From contig CAVZGE010000009.1 of assembly GCA_963774745.1 (NCBI GenBank), positions 1 through 64,000 of the forward strand: a DNA stretch of 64,000 bases. The letters are read 5' to 3'. This document shows, piece by piece, positions 7,584-17,640 of the stretch. The translations under genes and the position numbers were made by a program. Within the stretch, counting starts at the first letter, position 1. Each line of letters begins with the position of its first letter. The DNA is from Prado023 sp963774745 (GTDB lineage Bacteria; Actinomycetota; Actinomycetes; S36-B12; CAIYMF01). The notes under the pieces were generated by a model, which was given only the letters and a program-made list of their open reading frames with translations, had not been told where the DNA came from and searched no databases.

Positions 7584-10118
7584 TCAGCTGCGGACGCGCT
7601 CGCTGCGGGGGTCGTACAGGGGCGTCAGCGACACCATCGCCGGCACGATCTCATTGCCCACCTGGACCGTCCACCGACCGGAGCCCAGCCAGTCGGCGTC
7701 GGCGGGTCGGTCGGCAGCGTCCACCATCGCCAGCCCGACCGACCCGCCGAGGGTGAACCCGTAGGACGCCGAGCGCAGGTAGCCCACCTCGACGCCGTCT
7801 CGGCGGACGACCTCGGCATGGAACAGCATCGGCTCCGGATCATCGAGCAGCACCTGCACGAGCCGGCGACTCGGCGGCCGGCCGGTCAGGGTCTCGCGGC
7901 GCGCCAGCAGCGCGTCCCGCCCCACGAACCCGCCCGGCTTGTCCCAGGCCACCGCGAACCCGAGACCGGCCTCGAGCGGATCGTCGGTGTTGTCGATGTC
8001 GTGGCCGTAGTCGCGGTAGGCCTTCTCCAGCCGCAGGCTGCCCAGGGCCTTGAGCCCGCAGTGCGCCAGGCCGAACGGCTCGCCGGCCGCGACGATCTCG
8101 TCGTAGGCGGCAACGGCCATCTCCGTCGGGACGAACAGCTCGTACCCGAGCTCGCCGACGTAGGTGATCCGCGTGCACCACCCGAGGGCGAACCCCAGGT
8201 CGATCTCGCGGGCCGCGCGGAAGGGGAACGCCGCATCGGACACGTCCGAACTCGTCACGGCAGCCAGGACGTCGCGCGAGCGCGGTCCCTGCACGGTGAC
8301 CTGAGCCAGCCCCGAGGTGACGTCGGCGATCGACACCCTCGCCTCCCCGGCGTGCCGGCGCAGCCACGTCAGCACGTGCCGGTGCGCGGTATCCGAGGCC
8401 ACGACCAGGAAGTCACCCTCGGCGCGCTTCGTGACGGTCACGTCGGCCTCGATGCGGCCGTTCTCGTTGAGCCACTGCGTGTAGGTGATCCGCCCGGGCT
8501 CGCCGTCGACCGCATTGGCGCTGAGGCGATCCAGCAGCGCCCCGGCGTCCGGTCCGGTCACCGAGAACTTCGCCATGAACGACATGTCGAACAGCCCCAC
8601 GCCCTCGCGCACTGCCCGGTGCTCCGCGGCCCATGACTCCCAGAAGTCCGGTCGGCCCCACGTGAGCGACGGCTCGGACGGCACCGCCCCGGCCCCGGCG
8701 AACCAGTCGGTGCCCTCCCACCCGGACACGTCCTTGAACCAGGCCCCGTGAGCGGCCATGCGCTCGTGCAGCGGCGATCGGCGCAGCCCGCGGGCGGTGC
8801 GCATCGAGCGCCCGGGGTAGTGGCACTCGTAGACCATTCCCAGGCTCTCGACGGTGCGCGTGGCACGGTACTGCGGCGTGGCCTGGTAGGGGTGCAGGCG
8901 GTCGATGTTCACGCCCGTGACGTCGATGTCCGGGGAGCCGGTCGTGATCCAGTGCGCGATCGCCCGACCCCAACCGCCTCCGGTCAGGATCCCGATCGAG
9001 TTGAGCCCGGCGGCCACGAAGTAGTTGCGCACCTCCGGGGCCTCGCCGATCACCGGCTGCAGGTCGGGGGTGAACGACTCCGGGCCGCAGAAGAAGGTGT
9101 GGATGCCGGCGTCCAGGGTCGCGGGCACCCGGCTCATCGCCGCCTCGACGTAGGGGCCCATCCGGTCCCAGTCCGGTGAGATGGTCCCGAAGGAGAAGTC
9201 CTCGGGGATCCGCCCGACGTTCCACGGCGCGCACACCGTCTCGAACAGCCCGACCATCAGGCCCTCGCCCTCGGGGCGGATGTAGGTGAAGTTGCTCGGG
9301 TCCTCCAGGACCGGCCAGTCCGGGTCGACCTCGGGCATCGCCCCGGTGATCAGGTAGTAGTGCTCGGCGGCCTGCAACGGGATGCTCACGCCCGAGCGCT
9401 CGCCCAGCTGGCGGGCCCACATGCCGGCGGCGTTGACCACGTACTCGCACTCGATGTCCCCGACCGGCGTTCGGACGCCGACAACGGCTCCGTCGCGGAT
9501 CAGGACGTCGATCGCCGGCGTGCCCTCCAGCAGCGTCGCCCCACGCATCCGGGCGCCCTTGGCCAGGGCCATCGTGACATCGACCGGGTTCACCCGACCA
9601 TCGGTCGGCGTGTGGAACGCGGCGAGGATGTCATCGGTGCGAGCAGCCGGGAACAGCTCGCCGACGTCACGGGCGTTGATCTCGTGGACGTCCACCCCGC
9701 AGTGCCGGTTGAACGCCGAGACCCGCCGGTACTCCTCGAGGCGACCCTCATCGGCGGCGACCTCGATGAGCCCGATCGGGCGGAACCCCGTCGCCTGGCC
9801 GGTCTCCGCCTCGAGCCGGGAGTACAGGTCCTTGGTGTACATCCGCAGCTCGGTGGAGGTCTGGGACGTCGATCCGAACGTGACCATCAGCCCGGCGGCG
9901 TGCCACGTGGTCCCGGAGGTCAGCCGGTCGCGCTCGAGCAGCACGGTGTCGGTCCAGCCCAGCTGGGCCAGGTGGTAGGCGATCGAGGTGCCGATGATCC
10001 CGCCACCGATGACCACCACGCGGGCGCGTGCGGGCAGGGCGGGCCCGGTCGGGGCGGTCAGGTGGTCCGGGGCCGTCGGCTGATCGACGATCGGTGCGGG
10101 CATCGCGCTGCTGGTCAC
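7584..10118 (-). CDS. FAD-dependent oxidoreductase with GcvT-type folate domain (dimethylglycine/sarcosine dehydrogenase family)
   Basis: 844 residues. The N-terminal half is a DAO-type FAD domain with the Rossmann motif VVVIGGGIIGTSIAYHLAQLG near residue 36. The C-terminal half is an aminomethyltransferase (GcvT) domain (LFDMSFMAKFSVTGPDA, YVGELGYELFVPTE, HCGLKALGSLRLEKAYR). These fused enzymes demethylate glycine derivatives and pass the one-carbon unit to tetrahydrofolate. The GTG at 10118 is chosen because a -10 TAGGCT lies 7 bp upstream, implying a leaderless mRNA; ATG 10103 is the other option. Confidence 0.9.
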   Translation of the reverse strand: MTSSAMPAPIVDQPTAPDHLTAPTGPALPARARVVVIGGGIIGTSIAYHLAQLGWTDTVLLERDRLTSGTTWHAAGLMVTFGSTSQTSTELRMYTKDLYSRLEAETGQATGFRPIGLIEVAADEGRLEEYRRVSAFNRHCGVDVHEINARDVGELFPAARTDDILAAFHTPTDGRVNPVDVTMALAKGARMRGATLLEGTPAIDVLIRDGAVVGVRTPVGDIECEYVVNAAGMWARQLGERSGVSIPLQAAEHYYLITGAMPEVDPDWPVLEDPSNFTYIRPEGEGLMVGLFETVCAPWNVGRIPEDFSFGTISPDWDRMGPYVEAAMSRVPATLDAGIHTFFCGPESFTPDLQPVIGEAPEVRNYFVAAGLNSIGILTGGGWGRAIAHWITTGSPDIDVTGVNIDRLHPYQATPQYRATRTVESLGMVYECHYPGRSMRTARGLRRSPLHERMAAHGAWFKDVSGWEGTDWFAGAGAVPSEPSLTWGRPDFWESWAAEHRAVREGVGLFDMSFMAKFSVTGPDAGALLDRLSANAVDGEPGRITYTQWLNENGRIEADVTVTKRAEGDFLVVASDTAHRHVLTWLRRHAGEARVSIADVTSGLAQVTVQGPRSRDVLAAVTSSDVSDAAFPFRAAREIDLGFALGWCTRITYVGELGYELFVPTEMAVAAYDEIVAAGEPFGLAHCGLKALGSLRLEKAYRDYGHDIDNTDDPLEAGLGFAVAWDKPGGFVGRDALLARRETLTGRPPSRRLVQVLLDDPEPMLFHAEVVRRDGVEVGYLRSASYGFTLGGSVGLAMVDAADRPADADWLGSGRWTVQVGNEIVPAMVSLTPLYDPRSERVRS

Positions 10119-10125
10119 GGCCACG

Positions 10126-10131
10126 AGCCTA
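10126..10131 (-). promoter_or_regulatory. -10 element TAGGCT of the FAD/GcvT gene
   Basis: TAGGCT on the minus strand is separated by 7 bp from the GTG start at 10118, the leaderless arrangement common in Actinomycetota. Confidence 0.6.
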
Positions 10132-10403
10132 GTGACGCCGCTCAGCGCCCTCACGCCGATGTGCACGAGTCGGACACCGGTGTCCGTCGGGTGCCAGGCG
10201 TTGTCCGGATCCTGCCGTTCGCGACAGGGCAGGTCGGCAGAAGGGCGACCGGGAAGCGCGGCTGGGTCCGCAGCCGGAACATTCGCGCGACTGTGGCCTA
10301 GCCAAAACCACACACGTGTGATTATGCTCCCCTCAGGGATGGTCATCATCCGGTCGACGAGGACGCTGGGGAAGGCGAAACTCGCCGGGATCGGAGGTCG
10401 GCC

Positions 10404-10928
10404 ATGGCCGTGCATATGGTTGCCGAGCGCCCGGGTCTCACCCGCGGTGTTCTGTTCGTGCACTCCACGCAGCGTGCTCTGTGCTCGCATCTGGAGTGGG
10501 CGGTCAGTGACGTGCTCGGGATGCGGGTGAGCCTCGACTGGCTGCCCCAGCCCGTGCTCCCCGGGCAGGTCCGCGGCGAGGTCTCGTGGCAGGCCAAGCC
10601 GGGTACTGCCGCGCGCATCACCTCCGCGCTGCGCCAGTTCAAGACTGTTCGCTACGAGGTCGCGGAGGAGCCGGGCAAGGGCGCTGAGGGCGAGCGCTTC
10701 GCCGTCACCCCGGAGCTCGGGGTGTTCCGGGCCACGATGGGCCCGCACGGCGACATCATGATCCACGAGGACCGGCTGCGCGCGATCCTGAACGCCGCCG
10801 GGGACGACCCGGCGGAGCTGCGCAACGGCCTGAACCTGATCCTCGGCGCGGCATGGGACGCCGAGCTCGAACCGTTCCGGCGTGCTGGCGATGGCGTGCC
10901 CGTTCGGTGGCTGCACCAGGTCGTCTGA
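10404..10928 (+). CDS. DUF3145 family protein
   Basis: 174 residues beginning MAVHMVAERPGLTRGVLFVHS, with HLEWAVSDVLG and a C-terminal WDAELEPFRRAG. This matches the actinobacterial DUF3145 family of unknown function, which is near-universal in the phylum and supports the taxonomic call. A GGAGG site at 10393-10397 fixes the start. Confidence 0.88.
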   Translation: MAVHMVAERPGLTRGVLFVHSTQRALCSHLEWAVSDVLGMRVSLDWLPQPVLPGQVRGEVSWQAKPGTAARITSALRQFKTVRYEVAEEPGKGAEGERFAVTPELGVFRATMGPHGDIMIHEDRLRAILNAAGDDPAELRNGLNLILGAAWDAELEPFRRAGDGVPVRWLHQVV

Positions 10929-11026
10929 CCGGCCCCCAGTCCCTGGGTCCGTCACGGTTGCCGGCCCGACCGGCGGGTAGGGGTCCGTGACCCCAATCCG
11001 GGGGTCGGGACGAAGGGACCACCAGG

Positions 11027-12172
11027 ATGAACGGACATCGACGCATCACCGCCCTGCTCGGGACTGGCCTGAGCCTGGCACTGGCGTTGGCGGCGACCCC
11101 ACCCGCCGCCGCCGACGATCGAGAGCGGCACGGCGGCCGCGGGCATCACGACGGGTCACGGACGATCGCCGAGGGACTCACGGCGCCGCTCCTGGGCCTG
11201 GCCGTGGACCGCAAGGGCACGGTGTACGTGGCTCAGTCGTTCGTGGGCAGCATCACGGCCATCGACCGCCGGGGCGGGGCGTCCGACGTCGTCACGGGGA
11301 ACGGGACGGGTGTCAACGGGGTCGCCGCGGGCGGGCACGGGTCGCTGTACTGGCTGGAGACCGGCATGGACCCGGCCGCCCCGCCCGTCGGGGTCCTCAA
11401 GCACCGCTCGAAGGACGGGACCGTGCACACCGTGGCCGACCTCGCCGAGTACGAGACGACGAACAACCCGGACGCGGGCAGCAGCTACGGCTTCCAGGGA
11501 CTGGACCCCGCCTGCAAGGCGCTGTTCCCCCCGGTCGACCCCACCGATCCCGGGGCGATCAGCCCGGATCCGCAGCCGGGTGACGTCAATCCGAACCCGT
11601 ACGCGGTCGCGCTGGGGGAGGGCGGCTCGGTCTACGTGGCCGACGCAGGCGGCAACGTCATCCTCCGCGTCTCCAAGCAGGGTGACGTGAATGTCGTGGC
11701 GATCCTGCCGCCGGTCCCGTTCGAGGTGACCCCGCAGGTCCAGGGCGCCCTGGGGCTGCCCGACTGCACAGTCGGTGCCACGTACAACTTCCAGCCCGTG
11801 CCGACCGATGTGGAGGTCGGCCCCGACGGGATGCTCTACGTCTCCAGCCTGCCGGGGGGCCCGGAGGACGACAGCCTGGGCTACCGCGGCGGGGTGTTCC
11901 GGGTGAACCCGTGGACCGGTGACGTCACGCGCGTCGGCTGGGGCCTGCTGGGTGCTGTGGATCTCGCGATCGACGAGGCCGGTCGGATCTACGTCGCCGA
12001 GCTGTTCGGGAACTCGATCACCCGGGTCGGCCCTGACGGGAACAAGCAGGTCGCAGCCCTGACCGCACCCGGTGCCGTCGAGTACTCCGACGGCCGGCTG
12101 TACGCCACGACGGGCAATGGGTTCGCCAGCTTCGGCCAGCCCGTGGCCAGCGTGGTCACGATCAGGCGGTAG
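11027..12172 (+). CDS. Secreted ScyD/ScyE-family beta-propeller protein
   Basis: 381 residues with a Sec signal peptide (Arg-rich start, LGTGLSLALALAATPPAAA, cleavage near ADD). The body has repeated blades of the SMP-30/NHL type: LLGLAVDRKGTVYVAQSF, PYAVALGEGGSVYVADAGG, PTDVEVGPDGMLYVSSLP and AVDLAIDEAGRIYVAELF. ScyD/ScyE-like proteins are exported and of unknown enzymatic role outside scytonemin clusters. Nothing in the neighbourhood suggests a pathway. Confidence 0.85.
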   Translation: MNGHRRITALLGTGLSLALALAATPPAAADDRERHGGRGHHDGSRTIAEGLTAPLLGLAVDRKGTVYVAQSFVGSITAIDRRGGASDVVTGNGTGVNGVAAGGHGSLYWLETGMDPAAPPVGVLKHRSKDGTVHTVADLAEYETTNNPDAGSSYGFQGLDPACKALFPPVDPTDPGAISPDPQPGDVNPNPYAVALGEGGSVYVADAGGNVILRVSKQGDVNVVAILPPVPFEVTPQVQGALGLPDCTVGATYNFQPVPTDVEVGPDGMLYVSSLPGGPEDDSLGYRGGVFRVNPWTGDVTRVGWGLLGAVDLAIDEAGRIYVAELFGNSITRVGPDGNKQVAALTAPGAVEYSDGRLYATTGNGFASFGQPVASVVTIRR

Positions 12173-12238
12173 CAGCGTGGCGGCTCTGCGTCCCGGCCAG
12201 TCCGGGCACGCAGGGGCCCCACGTGCCCGGGATCCCCG

Positions 12239-13307
12239 CTAGGCCAGGGAGTCGGGCGCGTCGAGCAGTGGCCGGTGGAACCAGACCGTCTCGCTGTCGG
12301 TGGTCATCCCCACCGACTCGTAGACCCGGGTGGCCCCTGTCGGGTTGGTGGCGTCCACATGCAGCAGCGTCGATTGCCGCCCCCGATCGCGGTCGTCGGC
12401 GATACGGGCCCGCAGCAGTGCGCGGGCCAGGCCCCTGCCCCGGTGACCCCGGACGACGCCGATGCTGGCGACATAGCCGGAACCCTCGCTCGCGTAGCGG
12501 TTGCTCCCGCGAGCGAACCCGACCATCACGTCGGCGTGCTCGGCGATGAGCCACTGCGTGGTGTCGTCGGTTGCGCCGCGGTTGTGCTCGAGCCACCGGT
12601 CGAACGCGATCGGGGTGAAGTCGAAGTGGTCGAGGAATGCTGCGCTGAAGGTGCGGTGCAGGGCTCGCAGGTCGTCGTCGCTGCCGTCGAACGGACGGAT
12701 GGTGTAGCCGTCGGGAACCACCACGGCCGTGGGCTGCGTGCCGACCGGTGCGCGACTGTCGTGCTCGATGCGCATGCGCCAGAACCGCCGCACCTCGACG
12801 AACCCGCGGGCCTCGAGGTCGGCCCGCGTGAGCGTGTCGTTGGCGTGGCAGCCGGACTTCGCGACCGGCGCGGGGAGGTCTCGCGCCGTCCCGGCGGGGA
12901 CCTCCGAGCAGGGCCGACCAGCGCGCACGCCCGGCGGCGAGGGCCGAGTCGATCAGGGCCCCCTGGATCTCGTGTGCCTGCGGATCGCCGGGAGCGCAGT
13001 AGACGTCCATCATCCATCCGCGGTCGCTGGCCAGGCCGTCGAAGACGATCAGCGCACCGACCAGATCGGGCCCGCGCCAGACCGTCGTGCAGCCGCGTGC
13101 CCACCCGCAGTCGGGGTCATCGAGCTCGTCGCGGATCTCGTCGACGTTGGTCGAGGAGTGCCCGCAGCCGGCGACGTCCGAGGCGCGCAGCAGGTCGGTG
13201 AGCGCAGGGAGGTCCGCCGGCGTGACCGGACGTGCCGCGAGGCCACCCGGGAGGTCCCGGATGGCCTCGGCGAGCGCGGCCACGGCTGGCGCGGTCGGAT
13301 CGGTCAC
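12239..13307 (-). pseudogene. Tandem GNAT N-acetyltransferase (MshD-like layout), frameshifted
   Basis: The N-terminal GNAT-like domain (DLPALTDLLRASDVAG...GALIVFDG) is in one frame. The C-terminal GNAT domain (VASIGVVRGHRGRGLARALLRARI, the acetyl-CoA loop) is in another. The frames meet near 12895-12905, where one surplus base in CTCGGAGG explains the break. Two fused GNAT domains are typical of mycothiol synthase, but identity is not certain. The GTG start overlaps the aceE stop in a GTGA arrangement, so the two genes are translationally coupled. Confidence 0.72.
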
Positions 13308-16030
13308 CCGCCGCCCTCGGTGCTGCCGGCGTCGGCGGCCGTCGGATCCCACAGGCGGTAGCGGTCGAGTGCCTCGCGGACCACCTCGCGGCCGACCTCG
13401 CCGCGTTCGGCCAGCGACAGCAATGTCCGCACGACGATCGACTCGGCGTCCACGAGGAAGTGCCGGCGCAGCGCCCCGCGGGTGTCGGACATGCCGAACC
13501 CGTCGGTGCCCAGGGTTGCGAAGTCGCCCGGGACCCACTTGCGGATCAGGTCGGGAAGGGCGTGCATGTAGTCCGAGACCGCGACGACCGGCCCCGGCTG
13601 CCCCGTCAGGCGCGTGGTCACGTAGGGCACGGTCGGCTCGCCCGTGGGCTCGAACAGGTTGTGCTTGTCCGAGGCCAGGCCGTCCTTGCGCAGCTCGGTC
13701 CACGAGGTCACCGACCACACGTCGGCGGCCACGCCCCACTGCTCGGCGAGAATGCCCTGGGCCTTCAGGGCCCACGGGACCGCCACGCCGGAGGCCATGA
13801 TCTGGGCCTTCAGCGGGTGCTCGGCGGTCGAGCGGTTCAGCAGGTACATGCCGCGCAGCAGGCCGTCGACATCGAGGCCCTCGGGTTGCGGCGGCATCAC
13901 GTACGGCTCGTTGTAGAGGGTGATGTAGTAGAAGACGTTCTCCGAGTCCTCGCCGTACATCCGGCGCAGGCCGTCGCGCACGATGTAGCCGATCTCGTAG
14001 GCGTAGGCCGGGTCGTAGGCCACCACCGCGGGGTTGGTCATCGCGATGATGTGGCTGTGGCCGTCCTCGTGCTGCAGCCCCTCGCCGTTGAGCGTGGTCC
14101 GGCCCGCCGTGGCACCCATCACGAAGCCGCGGACCATCTGGTCACCGGCCAGCCAGAACGAGTCGGCGGTCCGCTGGAACCCGAACATCGAGTAGAAGAC
14201 GTACACCGGGATCATCGGCTGGTCGTGCGTGGAGTACGACGAGCCCGCAGCGGCGAACGACGCCACCGAGCCGGCCTCGTCGATCCCCTCGTGCAGGATC
14301 TGGCCGTTGGTGGCCTCCTTGTACGACAGCATCAGCTCGCGGTCCACCGACAGGTAGTTCTGCCCCTTCGGGTTGTAGATCTTCAGCGTCGGGAACAGCG
14401 CATCCATGCCGAACGTGCGCGCCTCGTCCGGGATGATCGGGACGAACCGGTAGCCGATGTCCGGGTCGCGGGTGAGGTCCTTGAACAGCCTCACGAAGGT
14501 CATCGTCGTGGCGACCTCCTGCTTGCCCGAGCCCCGGGTGACGATGTCGTAGGTCTTCTGCGGCGGTTGCGGCAGCGGCGTCGAGGTCGCCTTCCGACGG
14601 GGCATCGAGCCACCGAGGGCGGCCCGGCGCTCCATCATGTACTGGGTCTGCGGGTCGTCCGGTCCCGGCTTGTAGTACGGGGGCAGGTACTTGTCGAGCT
14701 TGTCGTCGGGGATCGGGATCTGCAGGCGGTCGCGGAACGTGCGCAGGTCCTCCAGCGACAGCTTCTTCATCTGGTGGGTCGCGTTGCGGCTCTCGAAGTG
14801 CTGGCCCAGGGACCAGCCCTTGATCGTCTTGGCCAGGATCACGGTCGGCTGCCCGGTGTGGCTCACGGCCGTGCGGTAGGCCGAGTAGAGCTTGCGGTAG
14901 TCCATGCCGCCACGCTTGAGCGCCCACAGCTCGTCGTCGGGGATGTCGGCGACCATCGCGGCCACCCGCGGGTCGCGGCCGAAGAAGTTCTGGCGCAGGA
15001 ACGCGACGTCCTCGCCGCGGTAGGTCTGGTAGTTGCCGTCGGGAGTGTTGTTCATCAGCGCGACCAACGCGCCCTCGGTGTCCAGGGCGAGCAGCCGGTC
15101 CCAGCCGCGGCCCCAGATCACCTTGATGACGTTCCAGCCCGCACCCCGGAAGCTCGACTCCAGCTCCTGGATGATGTTGCCGTTCCCGCGGACGGGTCCG
15201 TCGAGGCGCTGCAGGTTGCAGTTGATCACGAACGTCAGGTTGTCCAGGCCCTCGCGCGCGGCGAGGCTGATGTTGCCCAGCGACTCCGGCTCGTCGGTCT
15301 CGCCGTCGCCGAGGAACGCCCAGACACGCTGCTGGCTGGTGTCCTTGATCCCGCGGTTGAGCAGGTAGCGGTTGAACCGCGCCTGGTAGATCGCGTGCAG
15401 GGGCCCCAGGCCCATCGACACCGTCGGGAACTGCCAGAAGTCCGGCATGAGCCGGGGGTGCGGGTAGCTGGGCAGGCTGCCGGCGGGGTGCGAGAGCTCC
15501 TGGCGGAACCCGTCGAGCTGGTCCTCGCTGAGCACGCCCTCGAGGTAGGCGCGGGCGTAGATGCCGGGGGAGGCGTGGCCCTGGAAGAAGATCTGGTCGC
15601 CGCCTCCGGGCGCGTCGGGGCCGCGGAAGAAGTGGTTGAAGCCCACCTCGTACATGGCCGCCGACGAGGCGTAGGACGAGATGTGGCCGCCCACGCCCAC
15701 GCCGGGGCGCTGGGCGCGGTGCACCAGCATCGCCGCGTTCCAGCGGGTGGCCGCACGGATCCGGTACTCCATCGCCTCGTCGCCGGGGAAGGACGGCTCC
15801 TTGTCCGGCGAGATGGTGTTGATGTAGTCCGTGCTGCGCAGGGCGGGCACGCCGACGCTGCGCTCAGCCGAGCGGCGCAGCAGCTCGAGCATGAGGTAGC
15901 GCGCACGCGTGGGGCCGGCGTTGTCGACGACGGCATCGAGGGACTCGAGCCACTCGCTGGTCTCAGCGGGGTCGGCGTCGACATACTGGTCGGGCAGTCC
16001 ACCGGGCATCAGCGGGTCGTAGTCGGTCAC
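13304..16030 (-). CDS. aceE: Pyruvate dehydrogenase E1 component, homodimeric type
   Basis: 908 residues, the usual length for the homodimeric E1. It contains the thiamine diphosphate site (FLGDGETDEPES...NLTFVINCNLQRLDGPVRGNG), the GVGGHISSYASS region and the C-terminal transketolase-like domains. It decarboxylates pyruvate and acetylates the lipoyl E2. The GTG start follows a GAGAGG site. A separate heterotetrameric E1 (pdhA/pdhB) is encoded about 4 kb away in the same piece. Confidence 0.96.
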   Translation of the reverse strand: MTDYDPLMPGGLPDQYVDADPAETSEWLESLDAVVDNAGPTRARYLMLELLRRSAERSVGVPALRSTDYINTISPDKEPSFPGDEAMEYRIRAATRWNAAMLVHRAQRPGVGVGGHISSYASSAAMYEVGFNHFFRGPDAPGGGDQIFFQGHASPGIYARAYLEGVLSEDQLDGFRQELSHPAGSLPSYPHPRLMPDFWQFPTVSMGLGPLHAIYQARFNRYLLNRGIKDTSQQRVWAFLGDGETDEPESLGNISLAAREGLDNLTFVINCNLQRLDGPVRGNGNIIQELESSFRGAGWNVIKVIWGRGWDRLLALDTEGALVALMNNTPDGNYQTYRGEDVAFLRQNFFGRDPRVAAMVADIPDDELWALKRGGMDYRKLYSAYRTAVSHTGQPTVILAKTIKGWSLGQHFESRNATHQMKKLSLEDLRTFRDRLQIPIPDDKLDKYLPPYYKPGPDDPQTQYMMERRAALGGSMPRRKATSTPLPQPPQKTYDIVTRGSGKQEVATTMTFVRLFKDLTRDPDIGYRFVPIIPDEARTFGMDALFPTLKIYNPKGQNYLSVDRELMLSYKEATNGQILHEGIDEAGSVASFAAAGSSYSTHDQPMIPVYVFYSMFGFQRTADSFWLAGDQMVRGFVMGATAGRTTLNGEGLQHEDGHSHIIAMTNPAVVAYDPAYAYEIGYIVRDGLRRMYGEDSENVFYYITLYNEPYVMPPQPEGLDVDGLLRGMYLLNRSTAEHPLKAQIMASGVAVPWALKAQGILAEQWGVAADVWSVTSWTELRKDGLASDKHNLFEPTGEPTVPYVTTRLTGQPGPVVAVSDYMHALPDLIRKWVPGDFATLGTDGFGMSDTRGALRRHFLVDAESIVVRTLLSLAERGEVGREVVREALDRYRLWDPTAADAGSTEGGG

Positions 16031-16194
16031 GTCGGGGAACCTCTCGGATCGTGGTCAGGTGCTCGGGGCAACTATTCCGCTTCCGGGCGGCACGTGCGCG
16101 TTGAGGTGTGCGTCGGCCCCTCGCGCGCACCATACTTGCGCCCAACGCCCCGCACGACCGTGCGGCGCGGGTGGCACGAGGTGAGGGGATACAG

Positions 16195-16608
16195 GTGGGT
16201 GCAACGGCCGACGACGCCGATCAGGCATCGGCGTTGGCCAAGCGGCTGGGCATGAGCTCGGGGCAGACCGTGCAGGAGATCGGGTACGACACCGACACCG
16301 ACGATCTGGTCGCCGACGCCGTGATCGCCGGGACTGGGGAGCAGGCTGTCGACGAGGACTTCGACGGTGTCGTCGACGTGGTCCTGCTCTGGTGGCGTGA
16401 GGATGACGGGGATCTCGCGGACGCGATGGTGGACGCCAAGGCCCCGCTCGCCGACAACGGGGTGGTGTGGCTGCTGACGCCGAAGTTCGGGCGTTCGGGG
16501 GCGCTGGAGCCGGCGGACATCGCCGACGCTGCGGCCACGTCCGGGCTGCGGCGCACGACGTCGGTCACGCTGGCGCAGTGGCAGGCCGTCCGGCTCGTCT
16601 CGAGGTAG
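16195..16608 (+). CDS. DUF3052 family protein
   Basis: 137 residues (MGATADDADQASALAKRLGMSSGQTVQEIGYDTDTDDL...VWLLTPKFGRSG). DUF3052 is an actinobacterial family typically encoded divergently beside aceE, as here. Function is unknown. GTG 16195 is preferred because AGGGG lies just upstream and the conserved region starts there; an open frame extends back to 16108. Confidence 0.85.
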   Translation: MGATADDADQASALAKRLGMSSGQTVQEIGYDTDTDDLVADAVIAGTGEQAVDEDFDGVVDVVLLWWREDDGDLADAMVDAKAPLADNGVVWLLTPKFGRSGALEPADIADAAATSGLRRTTSVTLAQWQAVRLVSR

Positions 16609-16646
16609 GTCGGGCAGGCCCGCGCGGCAGCCAGGGTGGCGGGCGG

Positions 16647-17570
16647 TCAGCGGCGCAGCCGGCCGAACAGCCCGCCCACCGCATCGACCACTGTCAGCGC
16701 GCGTCCGATGGCGCCCATCGGTGGGACTCCCGGCACCCCGTCGAGAACCGGTGCCAGGCGCACCATCCCACCGAGGTCGCGCACGTGCAGCTCGCCGGTG
16801 CGGTAGAGGTGGGCGACGTTGCCGCGCCCGCTCGTGGCATCGATCAGGATGCGCGTGGGCGCAACCGCTCCCGGGCCCATGTTGGGATCCTCCGGCAGCT
16901 CGGCCGTGCGCCAGTGGCCGCCGCGCGAGCCGACGCCGACGATGCGCTCCGGGGTGATCGCCATGAACGACCCGGTGATGTGCTTGCGCCCGGCCAGGGC
17001 TCCCGTGGTGTCGATCAGGGCGGTCATGCCGATGCCCAGGAGCTCGTCGGGGGCCGGGACGCCGCACTGCTCGAGGTCGAGTGCCGCGATGCTCAGCTGG
17101 TAGGTCATGGCGTTCATGACCGTGAGCACCGGCAGCGGACCCAGGGGCGAGGACGTGTGCACCAGGCCCCACATGCCGGGTCCGTCGGAGGCCAGCCATT
17201 CGGCCGTCGTCGCTCGCGCGGCCGACAGCCCCGACAGGATCTCGTCGAACGGCAGGTCCGCGGTCGCGGCCCGGACCTGCTCGTCGACGGCGTCGGCGTC
17301 GTAGTGCGCCGCGTCGCCGTCGTGGGCGTCTGCCAGCAGGTCGCTCAACCGCCGCCCGGACTCCCACTGCCCGAGCCGGGCGATCAGCTCGCGAGCCGTC
17401 CATCCGCCCTTGCGCGAGGGCGCATCGGGGTCGACCTCGGCGGCCACCTCCTCGAACAGCTCCCAGGCGCGGTCGATGTCGGCGGCGAGCGCCTCGAGGT
17501 CACCGGAGGCCAGCCCGTGCTCGTGGGGGTCCGGCTCGAGCCCTGGCGGGAGCGGGTGCGGGTCGGCCAT
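16647..17570 (-). CDS. Maleylpyruvate isomerase-type (DinB-like) family protein
   Basis: 307 residues. The N-terminal half resembles the mycothiol-dependent maleylpyruvate isomerase/DinB-like helical bundle (RKGGWTARELIARLGQWESGRRL). The C-terminal half is an alpha/beta SCP2-like portion (ATRILIDATSGRGNVAHLYRTGELHV). These proteins are thought to use mycothiol in actinobacteria; the substrate is unknown. The start sits directly beside a perfect palindrome shared with the divergent peroxiredoxin. Confidence 0.7.
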   Translation of the reverse strand: MADPHPLPPGLEPDPHEHGLASGDLEALAADIDRAWELFEEVAAEVDPDAPSRKGGWTARELIARLGQWESGRRLSDLLADAHDGDAAHYDADAVDEQVRAATADLPFDEILSGLSAARATTAEWLASDGPGMWGLVHTSSPLGPLPVLTVMNAMTYQLSIAALDLEQCGVPAPDELLGIGMTALIDTTGALAGRKHITGSFMAITPERIVGVGSRGGHWRTAELPEDPNMGPGAVAPTRILIDATSGRGNVAHLYRTGELHVRDLGGMVRLAPVLDGVPGVPPMGAIGRALTVVDAVGGLFGRLRR

Positions 17571-17572
17571 TG

Positions 17573-17603
17573 GCCAATCCTGCCAGTGCCGTGCAGGATT
17601 GGC
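17573..17603. promoter_or_regulatory. Perfect palindromic operator between divergent genes
   Basis: GCCAATCCTGC (17573-17583) and GCAGGATTGGC (17593-17603) are exact reverse complements separated by 9 bp. The site is 2 bp from the isomerase-family start (-) and 37 bp before the peroxiredoxin start (+). It looks like a dimer-binding site controlling both genes. Confidence 0.6.
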
Positions 17604-17640
17604 GCATCAGAGGTTGATGCTCGCCCCAAGGAGGACTGAG

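Noticed and set aside
13232..16255. A 1007-codon plus-strand open frame antisense to aceE
   Set aside because: It is a high-GC shadow; the protein has no domain and is rich in His, Arg and Val, while the opposite strand encodes a full aceE.
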